A stretch of 64,000 nucleotides of DNA from Cellulophaga baltica (lineage in GTDB: Bacteria > Bacteroidota > Bacteroidia > Flavobacteriales > Flavobacteriaceae). The translations under genes and the position numbers were made by a program. The notes under the pieces were generated by a model. It had not been told where the DNA came from. It saw only the letters and a list, made by a program, of their open reading frames with translations, and searched no databases. Each line of letters opens with the position of its first letter. The first letter of the stretch is position 1. Of this stretch, positions 36,569 through 45,279 are shown piece by piece. The stretch covers positions 466,807 through 530,806 of the forward strand of contig NZ_FNBD01000002.1 in NCBI RefSeq assembly GCF_900102165.1, read 5' to 3'.

Positions 36569-36653
36569 GTACCGATTTATTATAATCTAACAAATCAAAA
36601 CTAAGCGTATACTAGGATCCTTTCTATTTGACCTGAACTTAAAATTTAAAGTG

Positions 36654-38012
36654 ATGTCAAACAAAAAAATCTATTTCCAAGTTTTAGTGTTAATGGTAGT
36701 TTTTACCAGTTGTTCTAAAAGTCAGAATACACCACAAAAACCCGAAAACCAACCTGTTTACTGGCATGCTCCTTCAAAGGGGTATGTATTAGAGTCTGTT
36801 GAAGGTACGAACAAATTATATGGTGTTTCTGCTGCAGGAAATGTTCTTATAGACGCTAATGTATTGCCAGAAAATTATGCAAATCTGGTGTTTACAGAAG
36901 AAGGAGATCAGCTCGTTGGTACTTCAGATCTATTTATAGATAAAGTCTATTTTTATAAACTTACGGATACCACTACGGTATTTGATAGTACCAGTATTGA
37001 CTTCTCAGTAGATCCTAAAATTAATGCCGAGCATTTTTGGAATCTATTTAATGACTATTATGCTTTTTTTGATTTAAGAGGCGTAAACTGGGAAGCTAAT
37101 TTGTCTTTACTTCCTACAGTAACTTCCGAAAATTTATACCCAGTTTTAGAACAAATGGTACAGCCCTTAAACGATTTTCATATCGGGATCTTTAATCAAG
37201 AAGTAAATATTACTTCTGGTGAAGCACGCATTCTTGAACATATGAATGCACATTTAACCGCAGAGCTTCAAAGCCAAACCTTTCCTGAATTACTCACTGC
37301 GATTAGATCACGGGTGCCAATTATCCATTCAAAATATTTAGACGATACCTTTAATAGCGATCCCAATGGCAATATGTTTTGGGGACTTGTCACGGATGAA
37401 ATAGGATACTTCAATATCGCAAATATGGGTGGCTATGCACCCGTAGAGGACGAAATAACAGCTGTAAACCATGTGATGGATCAGGTAATGAATGATATTC
37501 AGCAAGCTAACATTGATAAGATCATAATAGATCTAAGATTTAATGGTGGTGGCTTTGATGGTATCGCCTTAGAAATAGCCTCACGATTTACAAGTATTTC
37601 ACGTCCTATTTTTACTATAAAATCTAAAAGTAGAACAGGTTTTATAGAGGAGCAAGCCATTACATTAAACCCTAAAGGAGACTATCAGTTCTCTGGAGAA
37701 ATAGTTTTACTTACGAGTCCGTTTACGGCTAGCGCTGCAGAAATTTTTGTTTTGTCACTAAAAGATTTGCCTAATGTAACTATTGTTGGTGAGCATACTA
37801 TGGGAATATTTTCTTCCATTCTTACCCATAGATTACCAAACGGTACGTATATAAATTTATCAAATCAGGTATATACAGACACTTTTGGGACTGTTTTTGA
37901 AGGAATTGGAATAGGTCCTGCTCAAGAGAATAAGGTACCCTTTTTAAGTACTGAAGATTTTAATACGGGTTTGGATAGTGGGATAGAAAAAGGGGTAACT
38001 ATTTTAGAATAA
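36654..38012 (+). CDS. S41 family peptidase, lipoprotein
   Basis: 452 residues from the ATG at 36654 (a GTG sits just before it). Lipobox FTSC at about residue 20. The peptidase domain (about 110-440) has IIIDLRFNGGGFDGIALEIA and the nucleophile region LTSPFTASAAEIF, as in tail-specific proteases. It is a paralogue of the S41 protein at 21806-23233, but is lipid-anchored. Substrate unknown; downstream of the AraC regulator. Confidence 0.87.
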   Translation: MSNKKIYFQVLVLMVVFTSCSKSQNTPQKPENQPVYWHAPSKGYVLESVEGTNKLYGVSAAGNVLIDANVLPENYANLVFTEEGDQLVGTSDLFIDKVYFYKLTDTTTVFDSTSIDFSVDPKINAEHFWNLFNDYYAFFDLRGVNWEANLSLLPTVTSENLYPVLEQMVQPLNDFHIGIFNQEVNITSGEARILEHMNAHLTAELQSQTFPELLTAIRSRVPIIHSKYLDDTFNSDPNGNMFWGLVTDEIGYFNIANMGGYAPVEDEITAVNHVMDQVMNDIQQANIDKIIIDLRFNGGGFDGIALEIASRFTSISRPIFTIKSKSRTGFIEEQAITLNPKGDYQFSGEIVLLTSPFTASAAEIFVLSLKDLPNVTIVGEHTMGIFSSILTHRLPNGTYINLSNQVYTDTFGTVFEGIGIGPAQENKVPFLSTEDFNTGLDSGIEKGVTILE

Positions 38013-38191
38013 CAATTTATCAAACTGAGAACAATAAAGGCTTTGGAGGTGCATGTGAAGCCTTTATTAATTATTTCTCAACTAGTAGACATTAGAAGAG
38101 ATATATCCCATATACCGTATTGCGAGACTAAACTTAAAGTTTATTCCATACTGATGCTTGAAAATGCGTAAACTCATACTAAAAAATAATC

Positions 38192-38596
38192 ATGAATTAT
38201 GCTACTTCAGCCACTTCTGTTGCTAAACAAGGTGCTACGATACAAATTAAACAAGCTACAGTAGCTTTTGGGATTACAGCGGCTACCGCAACCACCTTAC
38301 CCAACCCTGCCGAGTTATTTTTAGGATCACTATCGGCTTGTATGCTAAAAAATGTAGAACGTTTTTCATTGCTTATGGGGTTTACCTATACAAGCGCAGC
38401 AATAACTATTGAAGCTACCCGTTTAGAGAAACCACCACGGATGGATGAGATTCAATATGTGTTAACCATTCACAGCAACGAGGAACACTTGAATCTTAGC
38501 TTGCTGAAAAAAAATATTGAAAAGCATGGCACCATTTACAATACGGTTAAAGAGGTGTGCAGCATTACTGGAGTTATTGAAATAGTATCAGAATAA
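38192..38596 (+). CDS. OsmC family protein
   Basis: 134 residues of the OsmC/Ohr fold. Both thiol positions are present: Cys in the helix SLSACMLKNVERF and Cys in VCSITGVIEIV. OsmC-type proteins reduce organic hydroperoxides. The N-terminus is shorter than in Ohr. Cytoplasmic; monocistronic. Confidence 0.88.
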   Translation: MNYATSATSVAKQGATIQIKQATVAFGITAATATTLPNPAELFLGSLSACMLKNVERFSLLMGFTYTSAAITIEATRLEKPPRMDEIQYVLTIHSNEEHLNLSLLKKNIEKHGTIYNTVKEVCSITGVIEIVSE

Positions 38597-38645
38597 ACAA
38601 ACACAACCTCATAACCTGCAGGAACTTTTTTTTATCTTCGCTCCT

Positions 38646-39425
38646 ATGAATAAGATTGATATTCGGACGGTAAATGTGGTGCAATACATAAAGCCACTAC
38701 GCGAGGGCGGCTCTATGCCTGCTATTGTAAAAGCAGACGATGGTTTCCTCTATGTACTTAAATTTAGAGGTGCTGGCCAAGGTAAAAAAGCTTTAATTGC
38801 AGAACTCATGGGCGGCGAACTGGCCCGTACCCTAGGCTTAAAAATGCCCGAATTGGTATTTATGCATCTAGACGATACCTTTAGTAAAACCGAACCGGAT
38901 GAAGAGATTCAAGACCTCTTAAAATTTAGCGTAGGCCTTAATCTAGGACTTCATTTTTTATCTAGCGCCATTACCTTTGATCCTTTAGTTTCTAAAGTAG
39001 ATGGATTAACGGCTTCTAAAGTAGTATTGCTAGATAGCCTGATGAGTAATATTGACCGTACCGCAAAAAACCCTAATCTTTTAGATTGGAATAATGAATT
39101 ATGGATTATTGATAATGGGGCTAGTTTCTATTTTCACCATAATTGGAATACCTATAAAAATCATCTTACGCGTACATTTCCGCTTATAAAAGACCACGTA
39201 CTGCTAGACCGTGCTACGCAATTAAAAGAAGCGGCACTACTTATAACAAAAGCATTCACAGCTGAAAAGCTGCAAGAGATTATAGCTTTAATCCCTGAAG
39301 AATGGTTGGAAAGCGAGAGTGATGACCTTACTCCCACTCAAATGCGAGCGGCGTATTTAGACTATTTTAAAGCTAAACTTGCCCTTATAGATTCATTAGT
39401 TAAAGAAGCTGAAGATGCAAGATAG
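38646..39425 (+). CDS. HipA-like kinase (HipA_2 type)
   Basis: 259 residues. A protein-kinase-like fold related to HipA: ATP-loop region DGFLYVLKFRGAGQGKKAL, catalytic-loop DSLMSNIDRTAKNPNLL and metal-binding IIDNGASFYF are recognisable. Unlike HipA it has no HipB partner; instead the next gene overlaps it by 11 nt and codes for a DUF3037 protein. HipA kinases phosphorylate proteins such as aminoacyl-tRNA synthetases; the target here is unknown. Confidence 0.82.
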   Translation: MNKIDIRTVNVVQYIKPLREGGSMPAIVKADDGFLYVLKFRGAGQGKKALIAELMGGELARTLGLKMPELVFMHLDDTFSKTEPDEEIQDLLKFSVGLNLGLHFLSSAITFDPLVSKVDGLTASKVVLLDSLMSNIDRTAKNPNLLDWNNELWIIDNGASFYFHHNWNTYKNHLTRTFPLIKDHVLLDRATQLKEAALLITKAFTAEKLQEIIALIPEEWLESESDDLTPTQMRAAYLDYFKAKLALIDSLVKEAEDAR

Positions 39426-39798
39426 AGCGAAGTATGAGTATGCCATAATACGCATCGTACCCAAAGTAGAGCGCGAAGAATTTTTTAACGTGGGCGTCAT
39501 TGTATTCTCTAGACCTAAAAAGTTCTTAAAGATGAAATACCATATAGACCAGAAAAAACTAGGCAGCTTTGTATGCGAGAAAGATTTTGAGGCTCTGAAC
39601 GCCTATTTAAAAGGATGGGATTTGGTCTGTAAAGGCGAAGCTACTGGTGGCGCTATAGGAAAATTAGATATCACGGATCGATTCCGTTGGTTAACCGCCT
39701 CCCGTAGTACCATCATCCAAAGTTCTATAACCCACTCTGGTTTAACCGCAGATCCTGAGCAAGAATTAGAGACCATTTTTAAAGATTGTGTGCTGTAG
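39415..39798 (+). CDS. DUF3037 protein, partner of the HipA-like kinase
   Basis: 127 residues, DUF3037 pattern (YEYAIIRIVPKVEREEFFNV, then RFRWLTASRSTIIQ). The start overlaps the kinase gene by 11 nt, and this gene order recurs in other bacteria as a conserved pair. A regulatory or anti-kinase role is an inference. Confidence 0.82.
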   Translation: MQDRAKYEYAIIRIVPKVEREEFFNVGVIVFSRPKKFLKMKYHIDQKKLGSFVCEKDFEALNAYLKGWDLVCKGEATGGAIGKLDITDRFRWLTASRSTIIQSSITHSGLTADPEQELETIFKDCVL

Positions 39799-39804
39799 CG
39801 GTAT

Positions 39805-39931
39805 AGTACGTTCGAGTAGTGAAAAGTGAAACGGAGCAAACGTTGTATCGAGAACTTTTTAAAGCACAGAAAGCTTCTCGATACTAATTATTGCTCCACT
39901 AACGCTCCAAAATAATTCACTCGAAGTGACA
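39805..39931. repeat. REP-like palindromic repeat, copy 5
   Basis: About 127 bp: GTTCGAGTAG at the left, AACGTTGTATCGAGAAC and CTTCTCGATAC inside, CACTCGAAGTGACA at the right. The left end is more diverged than in copies 1 and 3. It fills the gap between the convergent DUF3037 and lipoprotein genes. Confidence 0.8.
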
Positions 39932-39977
39932 AGCATTATTACAAGGACCTCAGCGGTTAGTTGAAATAAAACCCAAC

Positions 39978-40853
39978 CTACTCTACAATCAGTTCTGTTT
40001 CTGCATCTAAACGAGCATTACTATTTTTATCCCAAATAGTTACTTTAAAAGTAACGGGGTTTTTCAATGCGCCTTTCGTAATTTTGAGCTGCGCCCCTAA
40101 GCCACTTTTTATTTGTTCTTCACTAAGTGTACTCTCGCCAAATACATCTTCCATATTTAGAATCATTGTATCATTAGCATCGGTAACCTTAATTTTTAAA
40201 CCTAATGCTACAGCGCCATCTACTCTAGTATATCCAGACACATCCTGAAAATCCATCAAAATAAGTTCCTCAAAAGCTACTTTACTATCTGTGATAACCG
40301 CATTTTTGGTCAAAGACAATAAATAGCCTTCTTTGTAATCTAATCCCTTCTTATCCACCTTTATAGCCGGATCATGAAGAAGATCAAACTGAAGGGTTGA
40401 ATTAAATACCCCCTCACCATGCTCATCCGAGATCTTATAATGTAACGTATAGTCTTCTGAAGAATAAATAGGCCTAGCCAAAAGCATATTACCTTGCAAG
40501 GTTTTCATCTCAGCACCAAAACCCGGATTTTGTTGGAATAAATTAGCTTCATGCATAATCGTATCTCCTGCTTTAGAGATTAATACCACTTCCATTTGTG
40601 GGTGATACCTATTGTTTTCTACCATGAAACCACTCATGTTTTCAAAGATGGTGTAGATATTCTGGCCGTAGTAGAACTCGTTATCACTCACTTTTTCATC
40701 ATTAATGGTAACATATACCTTTTCTGCAGAGAGGCCATCTCCTTTGGTGGTAATTCCTGTTACTAAATCCTTACGGACCGATTTATTAAAATTGCAGGAG
40801 GTTAATGCTGCAAAAATACCACACACAAAAAGTGTTTTCTTAAATGAGTTCAT
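39978..40853 (-). CDS. Envelope lipoprotein, last gene of the SPFH operon
   Basis: 291 residues from the ATG at 40853, preferred because it gives a standard lipoprotein signal (MNSFKKTLFVCGIF...LTSC); an alternative ATG at 40877 overlaps the previous gene by 8 nt and adds eight residues. The mature protein is predicted to be two or three beta-sandwich domains with no named family. It is the sixth gene of an operon that starts at 44066. Confidence 0.7.
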   Translation of the reverse strand: MNSFKKTLFVCGIFAALTSCNFNKSVRKDLVTGITTKGDGLSAEKVYVTINDEKVSDNEFYYGQNIYTIFENMSGFMVENNRYHPQMEVVLISKAGDTIMHEANLFQQNPGFGAEMKTLQGNMLLARPIYSSEDYTLHYKISDEHGEGVFNSTLQFDLLHDPAIKVDKKGLDYKEGYLLSLTKNAVITDSKVAFEELILMDFQDVSGYTRVDGAVALGLKIKVTDANDTMILNMEDVFGESTLSEEQIKSGLGAQLKITKGALKNPVTFKVTIWDKNSNARLDAETELIVE

Positions 40854-40869
40854 CCTTGGTTGTTGTTGA

Positions 40870-41490
40870 TTATTCATAATAGCTCACATATAAACCCGCC
40901 ATTTTTTGATAATAGGCGGCATCTTTGGTGACCGTTTTAGCATATTTTTTAAAAAGCTCATACACCTTTACATATTTTTCTTCAGCGGTATTATAGGTAT
41001 AGGCACCCGCTAATAGATATTGATTAGCGGCAATCATCCAGTCTTCACCGCCTTCTTCTAATTCCAAGCCTTTTTCTAAATAAGGTTCAGAAATATAATA
41101 TTTACCCTGTTGATTGTATAACAGGCCCAACATAATATTTGCACGACCATGGCAATCGCAATTGCTAATGGCATTTCTGTATGCCTTCTCTGCTTCGTCA
41201 ATAATTTTTTGACCTGCTCCAGAAAGTTCTTTTTCACTCGCCGATGCCAAACCAGGTTGTAATGCTATGGTAAGAATACGTCCATAATCAAAAATACGAT
41301 TGGTACTTGCAGGTGTTGTTAAAACATCCGCATATTCTGCATCTAATTTTTCCAACTGTTTTATATCTACCTCGCCATTTTCTTTGGCTTCTGTAAGCCA
41401 AGTATCTAAACGCTCTTTTTCTACAGGAACAAAAGTAGCTTGCGCCATAGCAAATGGTGTGATAAAAAGAAATAAGAATAGCTGTTTCAT
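40870..41490 (-). CDS. Exported TPR-like protein
   Basis: 206 residues. Signal peptide ending AMAQ. Helical repeats follow (for example RANIMLGLLYNQQGKYYISE), of TPR type, in the periplasm. It lies 4 nt after the SPFH gene stop and is followed by the lipoprotein, so the last two genes of this operon are exported while the first four are not. Confidence 0.7.
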   Translation of the reverse strand: MKQLFLFLFITPFAMAQATFVPVEKERLDTWLTEAKENGEVDIKQLEKLDAEYADVLTTPASTNRIFDYGRILTIALQPGLASASEKELSGAGQKIIDEAEKAYRNAISNCDCHGRANIMLGLLYNQQGKYYISEPYLEKGLELEEGGEDWMIAANQYLLAGAYTYNTAEEKYVKVYELFKKYAKTVTKDAAYYQKMAGLYVSYYE

Positions 41491-41494
41491 CTGT

Positions 41495-42481
41495 TTATAA
41501 TTGATCTAATAATTGTTGCTTCTTGGCTTGAAACTCTTCTTCTGAAATTAAGTCTTCTTCAAAAAGTTCCTTGAGTTCTTTAAGCTTTATTTTGATATTA
41601 TTTTTAGGCGCCTCTTGCGGAGCAGCAGTAGTACCGCTCATTGCTTTTCCCATTTCCATACCGGTAAGCATTCCCATACTAGCTCCTGCCATTCCCTCAT
41701 TCTTGGCAACATCACGCATGGCTCGCAACCTTTGCAGTTCTGCAAAATCTATTCCCGCTATGCTTGCCGCATTAACATCGGCTTGCACATCACTAATTTC
41801 ACTAATCCGTTTGTTGGTCTCTGGATCAAACGAAGTGCCTTCTATTCTAAAATCTGTTAATTGAAAACCTAGCTTTTCAAAGATTTCAGTTGTTTTTAGT
41901 TGTGCCTGTTGCGCAATGGTTTCTATATGTCCATCTATTTCTGCGTAAGAGAACTTAGCATTGGCTAAGTAAGATGAAATGGGCTGTGTAATACGCGATA
42001 GAAATACTTCTTGCAATTGGTCTACAAAATAATCTGTCTGGCCCGCTAAAATGTTGATAAAAAATTCCTTTGCATTGGTAATCCGCAGGGAATAATTGCC
42101 ATAAGCTCTAAGCTTTACAGGAAAACTATAGACAGGATCATTATAGGTGATTGGAATTCTTGTTCCCCAACGCACATTTAATAGCTCCGCCTTTCTGTAA
42201 AACCAAAGTCCTGTTTTATGTTCACTTTCAAAAGCGTTCATAAACTTTTTAATGGTGGTCCAAAAAGGAGTATTCGATGTTTTTAAATCGTAAATACCTT
42301 CCGTTTCAAAAAATCCTTCAATTATACCTTCGTAGGTAAAAATACACCCTTGTCCCGGTTGTAGAATTAATTTAGAGGCATTTTTTAGCTCATCACCCCT
42401 ATCGGTGAATTTGAAAAACAGTTGGTAATCTTTGGGATCTTCCCATTGAATAACTGAACGCATTTGCTTTTTAAAATCCAT
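41495..42481 (-). CDS. SPFH-domain protein with C-terminal SHOCT motif
   Basis: 328 residues. Residues 20-230 are an SPFH (prohibitin/flotillin-like) domain of the YdjI/virion-core-protein type; after an Ala/Gly/Met-rich linker, the end holds a SHOCT-like helix pair (KELKELFEEDLISEEEFQAK). SPFH proteins form large ring assemblies at membranes. No transmembrane segment is visible. Zinc-ribbon genes precede it in the operon, an arrangement also known for YdjI-type proteins. Confidence 0.85.
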   Translation of the reverse strand: MDFKKQMRSVIQWEDPKDYQLFFKFTDRGDELKNASKLILQPGQGCIFTYEGIIEGFFETEGIYDLKTSNTPFWTTIKKFMNAFESEHKTGLWFYRKAELLNVRWGTRIPITYNDPVYSFPVKLRAYGNYSLRITNAKEFFINILAGQTDYFVDQLQEVFLSRITQPISSYLANAKFSYAEIDGHIETIAQQAQLKTTEIFEKLGFQLTDFRIEGTSFDPETNKRISEISDVQADVNAASIAGIDFAELQRLRAMRDVAKNEGMAGASMGMLTGMEMGKAMSGTTAAPQEAPKNNIKIKLKELKELFEEDLISEEEFQAKKQQLLDQL

Positions 42482-42501
42482 ACTTGTTGTTTTATTCGTG
42501 T

Positions 42502-43065
42502 TTAAAAATCAATATCGCCACCTAAATCAACAGCATCCTCCTTAAAGTTTTCTTTCCAGTACTGACTCCATTTATCCATAATAGCAGATATTTCTCTGAA
42601 TCGTTGCTCATATTCCGCACCATTGGGGTTTAAATACTCATTAGACCACGTAGAATAATGCATGCTTATCTGTGACCATTCTTGCAGATTAAAACCATAT
42701 TGCTCTAAGGCAGAGACAGGATCATGGCCATGCTCAGAAGCTGCCGACTGATGGTTGAATATTTTCTGGTAGGCGTCAAAATCTGGTACTTTTTCTAAGA
42801 GCGAAGCTAACGAAGGTACGTCTGATTTTATCCCTGCAAACTTCCCTACTTTCGGATTTGTAAAATACCCACCATAGGTAGTAGCGATAGACATATCCTG
42901 CGCCATTAAATCGCCTAATTTGCCACCCCACTCTTCATTTGTTTTTTGCCATACAGGAAGTTCTATTCCTAATATTTCACAGACCTCTTCGGCGCTCATT
43001 CCCATAGCGATATTACCGCTGGCTGCACCCCAATCTTCAAAAGTTACTCCGTTTATTGCTTCCAT
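42502..43065 (-). CDS. Hypothetical soluble protein of the SPFH operon
   Basis: 187 residues, Trp-rich and acidic, with no signal peptide or membrane segment. The sequence begins MEAINGVTFEDWGAASGNIA and ends DAVDLGGDIDF. It lies 11 nt after the preceding gene and 20 nt before the SPFH gene. A named family could not be given with confidence. Confidence 0.7.
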   Translation of the reverse strand: MEAINGVTFEDWGAASGNIAMGMSAEEVCEILGIELPVWQKTNEEWGGKLGDLMAQDMSIATTYGGYFTNPKVGKFAGIKSDVPSLASLLEKVPDFDAYQKIFNHQSAASEHGHDPVSALEQYGFNLQEWSQISMHYSTWSNEYLNPNGAEYEQRFREISAIMDKWSQYWKENFKEDAVDLGGDIDF

Positions 43066-43076
43066 AATTTTAGTAT

Positions 43077-43853
43077 TTATTTGGTTTGTATTTCTTTAAA
43101 ATTTTCAAATTCCTTATGTTTCCGTGCCATGTCTGAATCATATCTTTCTTTCAAATCTGTATTCAGAGCCATCCGTTCTGTAAAATAGGCACTCCAATAG
43201 GTGTTGTAAACTGTGTAATAATCTGTCCAATAAGAGTCTGGTGCTTTGCCTCTATATGCCCTAATAGCTTCTTCTGCTGCAGTCATGGCCTTATATTGAG
43301 CTGTAGTTTTCAATGCCGCTATATGATCTACAATACCCCAACCTATTTTTATAAACTTAGTCTCTGGGGCAATTGTATTTACCGTATTACAAAATGTACA
43401 AGAAATATATTGTGCCCTGAAAATGTCTTTTTTAATCTCTAAATCAGCATTGCACTGGCTACAGGATGCTTTTTTATTAGCGACTTGTATGGCATGATCA
43501 TAGAATTTTTGCGAAAGTTCTCCTTCCAATTTGCGTTGAAAATCTTCTAAAGAATACAGCAGCTTATGGCTTAAATCATAGGCTTTATTTCCTTCGTCAT
43601 GCGCAAAATCGCCCAAAGCTTCCATTTCTGGCGCTACTTTTCCGGCCCAAACCTCATCAATTTTCTCTATCAATACATGCACTTGTGCTTTCATACCGCT
43701 CCAAGAACGCATCACAGTGTCATATTCATAAGTGGTCGCTACTAATTGTTCATGACAGGCTTCTTCTGCATGCCCTAAAGATTCATTAAAACGGACTTCT
43801 ATTTTTTGTAAAAAGGAATCCCAACGTTGTATTAGTTCTTCTTTGCTTGCCAT
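43077..43853 (-). CDS. Helical protein with a central zinc ribbon
   Basis: 258 residues. Long helical arms at both ends (possible coiled coils, about 5-125 and 170-258) surround a Cys4 zinc ribbon (CSQCNADLEI and ISCTFCNTVN, about 132-157). No catalytic motif. Encoded 3 nt after the small zinc-ribbon gene, in the SPFH operon. Confidence 0.72.
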   Translation of the reverse strand: MASKEELIQRWDSFLQKIEVRFNESLGHAEEACHEQLVATTYEYDTVMRSWSGMKAQVHVLIEKIDEVWAGKVAPEMEALGDFAHDEGNKAYDLSHKLLYSLEDFQRKLEGELSQKFYDHAIQVANKKASCSQCNADLEIKKDIFRAQYISCTFCNTVNTIAPETKFIKIGWGIVDHIAALKTTAQYKAMTAAEEAIRAYRGKAPDSYWTDYYTVYNTYWSAYFTERMALNTDLKERYDSDMARKHKEFENFKEIQTK

Positions 43854-43856
43854 AGT

Positions 43857-44066
43857 TTAAGAGTCTTCTTTAAAAAAATCAACATGTGCCATAAAAGGTT
43901 GCCTACAATAATCACAGGTTACCAAATTGGTTTTTTTTGGCCGTGGTGCGCCACAAGTTTTACAACTCTCGGAACTTGTGCTCGTTTCGGTTTGTTGCCC
44001 TCGCGTATGCATGGCACTTTTAGAAGTCTCTGCATTTGTTGTAATTTTCTTAAAAGGATTTGACAT
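43857..44066 (-). CDS. Small zinc-ribbon protein, first gene of the SPFH operon
   Basis: 69 residues from the ATG at 44066; an ATG at 44099 would add eleven residues. The C-terminal half is a Cys4 ribbon (CKTCGAPRP and VTCDYCRQPF). The rest is Ser/Thr-rich and probably disordered. It likely acts with the other ribbon protein and the SPFH protein. Confidence 0.68.
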   Translation of the reverse strand: MSNPFKKITTNAETSKSAMHTRGQQTETSTSSESCKTCGAPRPKKTNLVTCDYCRQPFMAHVDFFKEDS

Positions 44067-44232
44067 GTAGCTTGTTTCGTTACTTTTAATGGAATGCAAG
44101 TTAATAGCTTGTTTTTGACTACAATACCCTGTTTTAAGGGATATTCGCTATTAAATTCTAAAATAGAACGACCTAAGCTTAGGAATTAGTACATAACCAC
44201 CTCATAATACCGGAAATAGCCTTTCTATAAAT

Positions 44233-44258
44233 AAACTTTCACAAATCATTGAAAGTTT
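44233..44258. promoter_or_regulatory. Operator 1 (regulator gene)
   Basis: Perfect palindrome AAACTTTCA-N8-TGAAAGTTT. The same design occurs at 44799-44824 and 45240-45265. It overlaps the -33 region of the regulator's own promoter, which implies autorepression. Confidence 0.8.
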
Positions 44259-44278
44259 AAAAATAATGTATATCTTTG
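44249..44278 (+). promoter_or_regulatory. Promoter of the GbsR/MarR-type regulator
   Basis: TTG at 44249-44251, 19-nt spacer, TATCTTTG at 44271-44278 (TAnnTTTG -7 box). The start codon follows 4 nt later, so the transcript would be leaderless or nearly so. Confidence 0.6.
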
Positions 44279-44282
44279 TTTC

Positions 44283-44786
44283 ATGGAATACAAAGAGGCA
44301 AAAGATAAATTCATTAGTACTTGGGGTAGCCTTGGTACGCTTTGGGGCATTAATAAAGCCATGGCGCAGATACAAGCTTTGCTTTTTATTTCTACAAAAC
44401 CCTTATCTACAGAAGAGATCATGGAAGAGCTTCAGATTTCTAGAGGCAATACAAGCATGAATGTACGACAGTTGATAGATTGGGGAATTGTCACGAAAGA
44501 ATTGGTACCTGGAGAGCGTAAAGAATATTTTACGACAGAGAAAGATGTACAAGAATTGGCCCGTGTTATTGCAAAAGAACGTAGCCGCAGAGAAATTCAA
44601 CCTGTTATAAAAACACTTAAAGAAGTTTCTACGATTAAAGATGACGGTACTGAAAAAACTAGAGAGCTAATTAAACAAACTAAGGCTTTACACGATTTGG
44701 CAGATACTGCAGATATGATGTTGAACAAATTAGTGAACCAAAATCAAAACTGGTTAACAAAATCAATATTCAAAATTTTTAAATAA
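44283..44786 (+). CDS. GbsR/MarR-type transcriptional regulator
   Basis: 167 residues. Winged helix-turn-helix of the GbsR type: AQIQALLFISTKPLSTEEI, then EELQISRGNTSMNVRQLIDW. The C-terminal part is helical, for dimerisation. It probably binds the AAACTTTCA-N8-TGAAAGTTy palindromes found before itself and before the next two genes. An ATG at 44266 in another frame is spurious. Confidence 0.88.
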   Translation: MEYKEAKDKFISTWGSLGTLWGINKAMAQIQALLFISTKPLSTEEIMEELQISRGNTSMNVRQLIDWGIVTKELVPGERKEYFTTEKDVQELARVIAKERSRREIQPVIKTLKEVSTIKDDGTEKTRELIKQTKALHDLADTADMMLNKLVNQNQNWLTKSIFKIFK

Positions 44787-44798
44787 AAAATTTAATCT

Positions 44799-44824
44799 AA
44801 ACTTTCATTATTTTCTGAAAGTTC
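44799..44824. promoter_or_regulatory. Operator 2
   Basis: AAACTTTCA-N8-TGAAAGTTC, one mismatch from perfect symmetry, 14 nt before the membrane gene at 44839. Same arm spacing as operators 1 and 3. Confidence 0.78.
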
Positions 44825-44838
44825 TAAATACATAGATT

Positions 44839-45225
44839 ATGAAAATCCTACATACCATTAATAGATGGAGTTTTATCATAACAGTCCTACTTTACATTAC
44901 CATTTTCGGAGGATTAATAGCTCAATTTATTTTAGGAATAATTCAGGTAATTATAGCCCTGTATCTAACCTATAAAATGAATAAAAATGGCTTAGTTCAT
45001 AAAGCTATTCGAACGTATTGGTCTTATGTAATTCCTTACCTCCTCTTACTCCTTATCTTCTCCAACAGCAATATAAATCCTAACGAACTTTTAATATGGA
45101 TCTATTTAGCTGTAATTCCTATGGCTTTAGCGGGCTACTTTGTATACATCACAAAAACGCTGAAAAATGAAATGTTTCTTTTAGCCAGCTCCGAAACCGA
45201 AGAAGCTACTGAAAACCTTAACTAA
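44839..45225 (+). CDS. Four-helix membrane protein under the regulator
   Basis: 128 residues with four predicted transmembrane helices and an acidic tail (SSETEEATENLN). Family not recognised. It has operator 2 upstream and is thus a probable direct target of the regulator before it. Confidence 0.68.
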   Translation: MKILHTINRWSFIITVLLYITIFGGLIAQFILGIIQVIIALYLTYKMNKNGLVHKAIRTYWSYVIPYLLLLLIFSNSNINPNELLIWIYLAVIPMALAGYFVYITKTLKNEMFLLASSETEEATENLN

Positions 45226-45239
45226 AAAAAATTTAAACT

Positions 45240-45265
45240 ATACTTTCAGTGTTTTCTGAAAGTTC
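45240..45265. promoter_or_regulatory. Operator 3
   Basis: ATACTTTCA-N8-TGAAAGTTC, 14 nt before the gene at 45280. The distance to the start codon is identical to that of operator 2, so the two promoter regions are probably duplicates. Confidence 0.75.
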
Positions 45266-45279
45266 TAAATATATAAATT

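Noticed and set aside
44266..44460. ORF starting just before the GbsR/MarR-type regulator
   Set aside because: Overlaps the regulator in another frame; only the frame at 44283 shows a winged helix-turn-helix.
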